Part shown: one piece after another, positions 26,465 through 35,786 of the stretch
Numbering within the stretch: position 1 is the first letter of the stretch
Layout: each line of letters opens with the position of its first letter
Source: Reclinomonas americana ATCC 50394
Lineage: Eukaryota; Jakobida; Jakobea; Jakobida
DNA length: 49,325 bases
Assembly: GCA_048213135.1 (NCBI GenBank)
Contig: PS015064.1
Location: 155,924-205,248, forward strand
Direction of reading: 5' to 3'
Translations under genes and position numbers: made by a program
The notes under the pieces: model-generated
The model's database searches: none
What the model was told of the DNA's origin: nothing
Seen by the model: the letters and a program-made list of their open reading frames with translations, nothing else

Positions 26465-26653
26465 TGAAAAACACTAAAAGCGAACACGTGCCCCAAGGTT
26501 GTCCAGACAGCTTAGTCATGCGATTGTCCACGGCAGTTGTTGCGCGACTTTTTGCATTTTGTCACTGTGTGCGCGGCCACTGTCGTCAAACAACAGCAGC
26601 AACAACTAGTGTGACTGAGTGCTTGATTGAGTGTGTCAGTGTGTGTGAGAGAG
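26465..26653. promoter_or_regulatory. 189-bp divergent intergenic region (WD40 gene / EF-hand gene)
   Basis: Start codons at 26464 (minus) and 26654 (plus) point away from each other, so both promoters must fit here or overlap. The plus start is preceded by GTGTGTGAGAGAG. No TATA box or clear palindrome is seen. Confidence 0.4.
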
Positions 26654-29600
26654 ATGCCACCTGTGGCGGAAGTTGCGCGTTTGGAGACGCGCGTGCGGAC
26701 GGTTTTGTTTGCGAAGCGAGTGCGTCTGGAGGAGTTTTTCAACAACTTTGATCGCCTGCGCAAGGGTTACATACACACACACACACTGCTCACACACACT
26801 CTCTCCCTCTGTTGACTGACATTATCCGAAAAAACGCGTGCTTTGCTTGTTCCGAGCAGGATTCGTGACTCGCGATCAGTTTGCACGATGCTTGCACATG
26901 GCGGGTGCGACGCTCTCTGAGGAGGAAATGGAGGTGCTGGTGCATGAGTATGCGGATCCGCATGCGCAGGCCGCGGCCGGACTCAACTCGCCTCCGCTGC
27001 TCAACTATGTGCGAGTTGCGTGGGCAAGAGGGAAGGAGAGGGAAGGGAGGAGAGTGTGTAGTGGTGGGGAATGTTCCGAGTCATGCAGCAGATGTGCATG
27101 CGGAAGGTGACTCTCTTTCTCATTGCTTTCCTCTTCTCCCTGTTTTGTTCTTCTCTTCCTCCTTCGTGCTCTTCTTCATCTCGTTCTTGGTTTGTCGTTG
27201 TTGATCTACAGACGAGCCTTATTCTTGGTGCCTGTCACACGAAGGCAGTGTCCGTCGCCTTTCTCTTTCTCAATGGGCTTTAGATTCTGATACCTGCCAC
27301 ACAGACACACAGAGGAAGGACGTAGCTAACCGCTCTCCGTCGTATGTGTCTCTCGTACATCCTTTCTCAGTGAGCGTCAGGTGCAGATGAAGAGTGCACA
27401 CGATCCACTCCTTGTTCCTGCCACACGGAGGCACAGAGCGCAGTATCTGACGCTTTTCTCTTTTCTCAATTGACTTTAGGTGCTGATGAAGAGTGCACTC
27501 TCTTGTTCCTGCCACACAGCATGCACTGAAGCACAGAGCACGCCTATCTCTCTTTCTCAGCAGGGCGTGAGATTCGGAAGAAAGGCGTACTCTGTGTGCT
27601 TGCCACAGTATGCACCGAGATACAGGCCCGTATCTGTCGCCTCCTATCCCTCCGATCCCCTTCCCTCCCACCCCTTTCCCTCCAATCCCCTTTCCCTTAT
27701 TCATCCCTTCCCCTTCTCCACAGTTCTGCGACAAGATGAACGAGGCCTTCACGCTGCGCAACTTGGAAAAGGCGCCCACCATGAGCGTGCCCAACGTGCA
27801 AGAACTGGTGGAGGCGTCGGCGCTGCCGACACTCTCACCGCGCGCCGAGGAGGCCTTTGAGCAGCTGTTGGTGCGTTTGCGTCACGAGGCGGGCTCGCGC
27901 GGATTGCACTTGCGCTCCGTGTTTGAGGACTTTGATCCGCTCCGCCGCGGCTTTGTGACCAAGGCGCAGTTCCTGCGGGTGAGTGGCAAGCACCGGTTGT
28001 GTAATTTGCCTTGTCGCTGACTGCGTGTGTCTCGGGGACAAGACGCTGCCCTTCCGCTTGTCTGCCGCCGAGGCCGAGGTGCTGTGCGCCAAGCTCGCAC
28101 ACCCGAACGGTGTCGACGTGCGCTACGCCGAGTTGCACTCGATGCTCGACTCGTCGCGTGGCCTGTCGCGCACCGCTCAGCGTGCGGGTGCTCCTGGCGG
28201 TCCATCGCTGCCCACCGACGCCTACCGTGAGATCTCGGATCCGCAGGTGCCGCAGACGCAGTGCAGCACGATCGAGTCGCTGATGGACTTTTTGAAGGTG
28301 TGTGCATAGGAAAGAGAGGGTTGATGTGAACGAAGGACAGGCAACCGCACCGATAATCAGTGCCACCCACTTGGACGGACACGTCCACGAGACAAGAAAC
28401 ACAAACACGCACTTGGATTGAGAGAGGGAGATACAAATTGAGAGATGCACACAGACACACTTGCAGTATGCAAAGAGACAGTCATTCACACTGGCAGAGA
28501 CAAACGCAAACATGTACTTGCAGAGAACACACTCACACACTCACGTGCACACAAAGTCATCCTTCGCTCGCTTACGCAACACGCCGTCTTTCTCTCTCTT
28601 CGCCTTGCTCTCCTTGTCTCTCTTCAGGTTTTCCTCATGCGTCTCACCCGACCTTCTCCCTTCCTCTCATCCGGTTTCCCCTTCTCTCTCTTCCCCTCTC
28701 TTCCCCTCTCTTCCCCCTCTCTTCCCCTCTCNNNNNNNNNNNNNNNNNNNNNNNNNNNNNNNNNNNNNNNNNNNNNNNNNNNNNNNNNNNNNNNNNNNNN
28801 NNNNNNNNNNNNNNNNNNNNNNNNNNNNNNNNNNNNNNNNNNNNNNNNNNNNNNNNNNNNNNNNNNNNNNNNNNNNNNNNNNNNNNNNNNNNNNNNNNNN
28901 NNNNNNNNNNNNNNNNNNNNNNNNNNNNNNNNNNNNNNNNNNNNNNNNNNNNNNNNNNNNNNNNNNNNNNNNNNNNNNNNNNNNNNNNNNNNNNNNNNNN
29001 NNNNNNNNNNNNNNNNNNNNNNNNNNNNNNNNNNNNNNNNNNNNNNNNNNNNNNNNNNNNNNNNNNNNNNCGACCAGCGTGTCAGCGACAAGAAACCCCC
29101 TCGAAAAAAAAAGAGACTCCTCATCTACACACCAGTAAGCATGCGATCAAAGTCCTGGAAGAGCGGCTTGAGGAGGATGCGGCGTTGGCGCACGCGAGTG
29201 CGAATAAAGGCCAGCGTCTGCTCGCACGCTTCGGCCAGTTGCTCATCCTGAATGTCCTTGGCCGACTTGGTGGTGAGATGGAGCGGCGGCTCAAACGTCC
29301 TCGTCGGGTTCTTCTCCATCTCCGACGCCGTGAACACCGTCTCAATGTCGTCGATGAAGCGACGCCACGCCACCATTGCCTTGCCGTCGGGCTTCACCTC
29401 GCGGTACTCGGCCAGCAGCAGCTCGTAGTCCGAATCGGTGAGAACGTAGCGCGGCAGCTTCACCATGCCGAGGGCGGTGCGGAAGTGCGTGTCGGTCACG
29501 AATCCCGTGCGCAGCTTGTCAAAGTCGCGGAAGAACTCGCCAAAGCGGACGCGGAAGCGCATGGCCGTGGACTGGGAAGGGGGAGGGAGGGNNNNNNNNN

Positions 29601-31697
29601 NNNNNNNNNNNTAGGTCTGTACGCCAAGAACCACATTACGCGCTCGAGATTCCAGCGCGTGCTGACGACGGCCGGCTTTGAGCTGAGCGAGGGTCAGTAC
29701 AAGGCGCTCTTCTCGCGCTACGACGACGATGGCGACGGCCAGGTGAACTACGAGTTCTTCTGCCGAGATGTGGACTCGCTGTACGAGGACACGCGACGCG
29801 ACGCGGCGCAGCGCCTGACCGAGTCCACCAATGTCAATCTGGCCAACTTCCCGTGGCGCGAGGCCGGCGACAATGCGCCGCTCACTGACGAGGAGATTGA
29901 CGAGGCCGAGAACGCCATTCGAGAGCGCCTCTTTACGACACACACGCGTCTCACTGACTTTTTCCAGCAATACGATCGCCTTCGGTGAGTTTCTACGTGT
30001 TTGTGTGTGGATGGCGAATGTTGACGAATTCACTCACCCACTTTGCGTGTGCTCAGCTCGGGAGTGGTGACCGAGACGCAGTTGCGACAGGTGCTGGATG
30101 CGGCCAAGTTGCGCGTGCCGGAGAGTGCCGTCGCTGCGCTGATTGCACGGTACCGCGACAGCAAGGCTCCGCGCTCAGTCAACTGGGTGCGCTTTAACGA
30201 CTCCATGGAGGAGGGTGAGTGGGGGGCACGGCGACGTGTGTGATTCGAGTTGGTTTGCACTCACCTTGTCGACTGGTGGTGGTGCAGTGTTCTCGGAGAA
30301 GAGATTGGAGAAGAAGCCGACGGTCTCTGTCCGCCGCGGTGCGGAGGTGGTGCGCGAGCGCATTCTCAATCGCACGGCTCCTCGTGCGGTCGATTCGGCC
30401 GAGCGGGAGATGGACGGCATCGTGCAACGCCTGCGCCACATGGTGTCGTGCCAGACGACCAACATCAAGCCGGTGTTCCAGGACTTTGATCCGCTGCGTC
30501 ACGGCACAGTGACCCGAGCGTTGCGTCGCTATATCTTCAAAGATCCTATACATCGACCACTCACTTTTGACACACACAGTCGATGGGGTCGTGTGGCCAC
30601 CTCACTGGCAATGCCGCTCGACGAGAAGGAGCGCGACCTGTTGTACCAGCGCTACCGACACCCAGAGACCGGCGAGTTCAACTACGTCAGCTTCCTGGAT
30701 GAGATTGGTGAGCTTGCCACATTACATGTTCTTCCCCCTCTCCCTCTGCTGATGTCTCACCCTGCCCCTGTCACAGATCCACCAAAGGAGCAACGCAACC
30801 CGAATGCCGGTGCAGGCTCCGCAGGGGCACGGCAGAGCGACGACCCCGGCAGCCTCGACGACATTCTGCACCGCATCAAGAGCCAAGTGGCTCGCGAGCG
30901 CATTCGCGTGCACGAGGTGAGTGTGTGATTCCTCGTGTCCTTTCCTTTCCCTGCGTGTCTCAATCCGTTTGCGCCACAGTTCCTGCAAGACCACGACCCA
31001 CTGCGCCACGGCCACATCACCGGCAACAAGTTCCGCTCGGCACTGCACATGGCCGGTCTCCGTCTCAGCAAGGGCGAGCTCGACTGTCTCGTCGATGCCT
31101 ACAAGCGAGCGCCGTCCGACATTGTGTCGGACGAGCGCGTCGATTACCCGCGCTTCACTCGTGCGCTCGACAGCGGTTCGTTCACGTCACTTGGTGAGAA
31201 AGGGAAAACGGTGTGTGTGCTCACCAATATGAGTGCAGTGTTTACGGAGAGGGACTTGGAGAAGGCACCGAACAAGACCATCAGCGCGTTCCAGGCCCGA
31301 CCAGAGCGCCCGCTGATGGCTGACGAGCAGGATGTGCTCTCACCTCGCTCCAGGGCCGTGTTCGAGACGGCGAGCTCGCTGTTGCTGCAGCACTCCAAGG
31401 TTTGTTTGACGCACGCTTTGTGTCTCAGAGGTGGGAGTGACGAAACAACATCTAAACTCCCTTTATTTCTCTTTGCGTTTGTTTCGCGCGCAGGGCCATC
31501 GCTCGCTCGCACGACCATACTTCCAGGACTTTGATCGCGTGCGCATCGGCAGAGTCACTCTGTCGCAGTTCCGCTCCGTGGTGAGCACGATGAAGCTGCC
31601 GCTGACGGCGGAGCAAGTGGACGTGGTGGCACGCATGTTTACCGACGTGCACAAGGACTTGGACTATGTGCGGTTCTGCCAGCACTTTGACTTGTGA
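26654..31697 (+). CDS. multi-EF-hand protein with eight 'DFDxLRxG-VT' modules, 934 aa
   Basis: Plus-strand exons: 26654-26765, 26860-27014, 27724-27978, 28043-28297, 29615-29984, 30057-30214, 30288-30519, 30580-30707, 30777-30916, 30980-31175, 31239-31399, 31494-31697 (TGA). One more exon, 29133-29571, is on the minus strand in a contig that seems inverted; placed between the fourth and fifth it restores phase at both joins, giving 2,805 nt. Repeated helix-loop-helix modules carry FNNFDRLRKG, FEDFDPLRRGFVT, FRDFDKLRTGFVT, FQDFDRMLTG, FQQYDRLRSGVVT, FQDFDPLRHGTVT, LQDHDPLRHGHIT and FQDFDRVRIGRVT, where Arg replaces a calcium-ligand position, plus one canonical loop (DDDGDGQVNYEF). A linker 'VFxxxxLEKxPxxxV' recurs between modules. 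Most loops probably bind calcium weakly or not at all. Similar repeat EF-hand proteins occur in ciliated and flagellated protists, so an axonemal role is a guess. Confidence 0.78.
27230..27560. repeat. degenerate tandem repeat in EF-hand gene intron
   Basis: CCTGCCACACAGACACACAGAGG near 27292, CCTGCCACACGGAGGCACAGAGC near 27418 and CCTGCCACACAGCATGCACTG near 27510, each followed by TTTCTCAnT...GATGAAGAGTGCAC-like sequence; spacings about 126 and 92 bp. Within intron 27015-27723, which starts with a purine tract and ends in a ~90-bp pyrimidine tract. Confidence 0.75.
28298..29070. other. intron and sized assembly gap inside the EF-hand gene
   Basis: After the donor at 28298 come CA-rich sequence, repeated CTTCCCCTCT units up to 28731, and Ns at 28732-29070. 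No exon is visible in the sequenced part. The missing exon of the gene is found in reverse orientation in the next contig. Confidence 0.7.
29071..29591 (-). other. contig assembled in inverted orientation (EF-hand exon inside)
   Basis: This 521-bp contig lies between a sized gap and a 20-N gap. Its minus strand contains a complete exon, 29133-29571, with a CCCTCCCCCTTCCCAG acceptor tract and a GTGTGT donor, encoding two of the EF-hand modules. Read backwards, its CT-rich end would continue the CT tract at 28680-28731, its exon would start in phase 0 after the exon ending 28297, and its last codon (one base carried) would be completed by the exon at 29615 (DRMLTG/LYAKNHIT). Confidence 0.85.
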
Positions 31698-31759
31698 GCG
31701 AGAGGTGTGGCGTGGCGGAAGAAGAAGAGAAGTTGAGCGCGGTGAGGCTTTTTTCTTTC

Positions 31760-32275
31760 TTTCTTGTGAGGGGATGTTGCGTCGAGTGTAAAAGAATTAG
31801 TATCGTTCAAACGAGAAGGGTGAAAGGGGCTTGCACATATGCGAAGAATTAGTATGAGAGTGACGCTGACAAGGGCGAAAGCGAGTTCTTTCGACGAACA
31901 GCATCGTTGAGGAGTGGCGCTTCCTGCGAAGAACAGCCGTTCAAGAGTGGAGTTTCATGAGAAGGGCGGCAGCGCTTTCTGAATGAGTACTTTCAACGAA
32001 CAGCCTCGTTCAAGAGTGGCGCTTCTCGAGACCTGTGAACAGCTTGTCCAGTGAGTTCCTTCAAAGAACAGTTCGAGAGTGGAGCTTTACGAGAAGCACG
32101 ACGGCGCTTTGATAAGTTCTTTCAAAGAACTGTACTGTCAAGAGTGGCACTTCTCGAGAAGTGTGAACGGCTTGTCCAGCGAGTTCTTTCAAAGAGTGGT
32201 GCTCCATGAGAAGGGCGAAAGCGCTTGTCCACTGAGCTGTAAGAATTAGTCGTCCGAACGCAGCTGATATCAATC
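31760..32275. repeat. degenerate tandem array containing short perfect palindromes
   Basis: At least five decayed copies of a roughly 55-110-bp unit: 'GAGTTCTTTCAAAGAACAG ... CAAGAGTGGCGCTTCTCGAGA ... GAACGGCTTGTCCA'. It includes GTTCTTTCAAAGAAC (7-bp arms around one base) at 32115-32129 and a 16-bp perfect palindrome, CACTTCTCGAGAAGTG, at 32148-32163. AAGAATTAGT occurs at 31793, 31844 and 32242. It lies between the EF-hand stop and the start of the secreted protein gene at 32514. Confidence 0.75.
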
Positions 32276-32513
32276 GTGGCCTTACTGCACGAATGGCTTA
32301 AGCAAAGGTCCTTTTCTCTGTCTCTCGTAGCACACCAGCAAAAAGCGAGTCCTGTCGGTTGTGCATCCGTCTCGTGTGTGTCGTCGGTCGCGACCAGTGG
32401 CGACCAAGATATCTTCTCGAAATGCCATCTGCGTGACTCATCAAGATATCCTCTAATCTTTGCGTCATTTTTCACAGTGGAGCACAGACCACTCACCCAC
32501 CAACCAAACGATC

Positions 32514-33573
32514 ATGCGTTACTTGACACTCATCGCGCTCTTGTTGGCGCTCTTGGCAGTGGTCGCTGTTGCGCTCTCTCTCCACTCACACACTCGCACT
32601 CTCACTCTGCTGTCACTCACACGCACTCTCTCTCAACACAGAGTGCGGCTCAACTGATGGACAACGATGACTCTGAGCTGCGCGCTCTGGAGGACGAGAT
32701 GTTTGAGGAGGAACACGAGGACGACGGCACTCTCTCAGAGGATGCCATTTTCCAGCAACTCAAGTCGGCCGCACCCACTGCCGCGCCAGCTGCAGAGGAC
32801 GACGAGGAAGAGGAGGACGCGGATGAGGAGGATGAGCTGGAGGACGCTGATGCCCACCAGGTGAGCAGCAACATGAGAGAGAGCGCGTCGGATATCTTTG
32901 ATATCTGGTGACTCATGCCGCATTGTCCATTGTCCAATATCAGGATTTCGATGAGGTTGTGGTCGACGACGATGCCGAGGTTTGCTTCCTCCCATTGTTG
33001 ACCCCAACTTCTCGCTCACTTGGCGCTGTGCAGGATGCGGCGGAGGATGCTGAGGAGGAGGAGGTGGAGCACGAGGATGAGCACGAGGAGCTCATTTCGA
33101 TGGTGCAGGCGCTGAAGGACGAGAGCAAGAAGCTGGCTGTGGTGTGCAAGGCCAACGCGGAGGGTGATCGTAACAAGCGTGCGGTGGCGCTGGCTGTTAT
33201 TGCCGCTCACCGCGCTGCCAAGAAGGCCCGCCGCGCCGAGCGCAAGCCACTGAAGGTTGCGTGTGGGCACAGCGTAAGGCAAGCCGATGAATTGTTGGTG
33301 CTCATGCTCTCCTGTATTACAGGCGTCCAAGGCTGCCGTGAAGGCCGCCAAGGCGGTTCGCATCTCTTTTTTTGTTGCAGAGTCCCGCTCGTGTGCTCAG
33401 TGTTCTTGTCACAGGTCCGCAAGGCCGCTCGTGCTGCTCTGCGCTCCCTCAACGAGACGGTGAGTTGATCCTTCCGTCCTTTTCGATGCAAACCACTTGT
33501 TTCCTCACTGTATTGGTGTATTCAGGGCAAGGTCGAGAAGGAGGTGCTCGAGAAGGTCGTCAAGGCCGCCCAG
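32514..33573 (+). CDS. secreted acidic/Ala-Lys-rich helical protein, N-terminal part
   Basis: Seven exons, all phase 0: 32514-32567, 32642-32860, 32944-32979, 33034-33255, 33323-33355, 33415-33459, 33526-33573. Exon 1 is a clean signal peptide (MRYLTLIALLLALLAVVA) and exon 2 opens SAAQLMDNDDSE, so cleavage near the exon junction is likely. A very acidic segment (DDEEEEDADEEDELEDADAH; EDAEEEEVEHEDEHEE) is followed by a basic Ala-rich helix (HRAAKKARRAERKPLK, SKAAVKAAKA, VRKAARAALRSLNE, KVEKEVLEKVVKAA). Several exons are 33-48 nt and each adds a whole number of helical turns. Two donors are GTTGCG and one GTTCGC. The gene continues past a long pyrimidine-tract intron and a 631-N gap; its likely C-terminal portion is at 35119-35654 in reverse. 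Acid block plus basic helix suggests a mineral- or polyanion-binding extracellular protein, but that is only a guess. Confidence 0.72.
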
Positions 33574-34487
33574 GTTTGTAAATCCAGAGATATCTCCCAA
33601 CTTACTGCCATGATCTCTTGTCTTCTCTTGTGTTTCTTTCTGTTTCCATGCCTCCCACTCCCTTTCATCTTCACAACCTGTCTCCTTTTCTATCTCTTGT
33701 CTCTGTCAGTGTCTCTGATGCTCTTCTTTCTTCTCTGAACCTTGCCCTCCAACTCTGACTCGTCTTCGCCCTGTCTCCGGTTCTGTCTCGCTTTTGTCAC
33801 TGTATCTGATCCTGTTCCCACCCCCGTTTCTCTTCATACGCTGTCCCGCTTCTCTGTCTTTTCTCTCTTCTCTGCCTGTTTCCGTGCCCTCCACTCCCTC
33901 TCATCTTCACACCCATTTTTCGCTTCTTTCTCTTATCTCTGTCACTGTGTCTGATGCTGCCTGTCATCTCTGAGCTTCACAACCTTTCTTCGCTTTATCA
34001 CTGTCTCTGAACCTGTTTCCGTGCCTCCCCACTCACTCTCATCTTCACTTCCTGTCATCGCTTCTATCTCTTTTCTCTGATCTTGTCTCCGTGGCCCCAC
34101 TCCCTCTCATCCTCATGCTCTGCCTTCGCTTCTTTCGCTGTCACTATCACCGTCTGTGATCCTTTTTCTGGCTTCTCTACTACCTCTCATCTTCACACCC
34201 TGTTTCCGCTTCTTTATCTTATCTTCGCACCCTTTCCCCCTTCCCTTGCCTTTCCCCCTTCCCTTGCCTTTCCCCCTTCCCTTGCCCTTTTCCCTCTTCC
34301 CTTGCCCTGTCCCCCTTCCCTTGCCCTGTCCCCCTTCCCTTGCCCTTTCCCCCTTCCCTTGCCCTTTCCCCCCTTCCCTTGCCCTTTCCCCCTTCCTTTG
34401 CCCTTTCCCCCCTTCCCTTGCCTTTCCCCCCTTCCCCTTGCCCTTTCCCCCCCTTTCCCCCCTTCCCCCCTTTCCCCCCTTCCCCCC
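33574..34487. repeat. long pyrimidine-rich intron with degenerate repeats
   Basis: Repeats of the form TGTTTCCGTGCC(T)CCACTCCCTCTCATCTTCACA occur near 33638, 33879, 34015, 34087 and 34160. From about 34230 the sequence becomes (CCCTTCCCTTGCCCTTTCC)n up to the gap at 34488. No exon seen. The repeat continues in complement at 35665-35766, after the gap. Confidence 0.8.
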
Positions 34488-35118
34488 NNNNNNNNNNNNN
34501 NNNNNNNNNNNNNNNNNNNNNNNNNNNNNNNNNNNNNNNNNNNNNNNNNNNNNNNNNNNNNNNNNNNNNNNNNNNNNNNNNNNNNNNNNNNNNNNNNNNN
34601 NNNNNNNNNNNNNNNNNNNNNNNNNNNNNNNNNNNNNNNNNNNNNNNNNNNNNNNNNNNNNNNNNNNNNNNNNNNNNNNNNNNNNNNNNNNNNNNNNNNN
34701 NNNNNNNNNNNNNNNNNNNNNNNNNNNNNNNNNNNNNNNNNNNNNNNNNNNNNNNNNNNNNNNNNNNNNNNNNNNNNNNNNNNNNNNNNNNNNNNNNNNN
34801 NNNNNNNNNNNNNNNNNNNNNNNNNNNNNNNNNNNNNNNNNNNNNNNNNNNNNNNNNNNNNNNNNNNNNNNNNNNNNNNNNNNNNNNNNNNNNNNNNNNN
34901 NNNNNNNNNNNNNNNNNNNNNNNNNNNNNNNNNNNNNNNNNNNNNNNNNNNNNNNNNNNNNNNNNNNNNNNNNNNNNNNNNNNNNNNNNNNNNNNNNNNN
35001 NNNNNNNNNNNNNNNNNNNNNNNNNNNNNNNNNNNNNNNNNNNNNNNNNNNNNNNNNNNNNNNNNNNNNNNNNNNNNNNNNNNNNNNNNNNNNNNNNNNN
35101 NNNNNNNNNNNNNNNNNN

Positions 35119-35654
35119 GTGGGCGCACCGCGAATGGCGGCCTTGGCCGAGAACTTGGCACCGGCAGCGGCGTCAGCAGCGTTACCGCGCTGGCCGTTGA
35201 ACTTGTGGATGTGGTGCTGCGCGCGGTGGGCGTGAGTGGAGAACACGTAAAAATGACTGGAAAAACACACAAAAACGTACCCGGACGTTGTGGCTCGAGG
35301 CGCGAGCGGCAGCACGGGCGGCCTTGGCCAACTGCTGCACCACGTAATGGGAAGGAGCGGCAAGTCAGCATCGCGGTATGAAGGAGGAGGAGAGGAACGA
35401 CAACAGAGGGCACATATCTTCACGGGTACACAGCCAGAGGTCTTGCCGAGGCGAGCGGCGGCGGCGGTGGCCTGGGCGACGGCGTGCGCGGCCACGCGGA
35501 CAATGTGCGACTGGAAAGCAGCGCTGCGGCTGGAGTGGCGATGGTGGCGCAGAATGAACTTGTGCGCAATCATCATGGCCTGGACGCGGGCCTTGCGGCG
35601 GATCATCTTCAGGCGGAGGCTCAGGTGTGCGGCACGGGCGGCTTGGTGGGAGTA
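35119..35654 (-). CDS. probable C-terminal exons of the secreted Ala-rich protein (contig inverted)
   Basis: Minus-strand exons 35424-35654, 35281-35334 and 35119-35216 (into the gap), all phase 0. They encode a basic, His- and Ala-rich helix: YSHQAARAAHLSLRLKMIRR, FILRHHRHSSRSAAFQSH, then QLAKAARAAARASSHNVR, then HHIHKFNGQRGNAADAAAGA. AKAARAAARAS repeats the KAARAALRS motif of the plus-strand gene ending at 33573. The contig's GGGAAGGGGCAAGGG end (35665-35766) is the reverse complement of the tract that ends at 34487, so turning the contig round would make one continuous intron tract. It is not exportin-5 sequence, though it lies on the same strand as that gene. The true stop codon lies in the gap. 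Confidence 0.65.
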
Positions 35655-35786
35655 CTACAAAGGGGAGGGATGAGATGAGGTAAAGGGGGAAGGGGGAAGG
35701 GCAAGGGAAGGGGGGAAAGGGCAAGGGAAGGGGGGGAAGGGACAAGGGAAGGGGGAAGGGCAAGGGNNNNNNNNNNNNNNNNNNNN

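Noticed and set aside
29125-30033. 302-aa minus frame taken as a separate EF-hand gene
   Set aside because: Only its 29133-29571 part is coding; the rest is antisense to a plus-strand exon of the same gene. Contig inversion explains it better.
34113-35606. 497-aa minus frame across a 631-N gap
   Set aside because: Joined only by Ns and by the repetitive tract; I keep just the phase-0 exons at 35119-35654.
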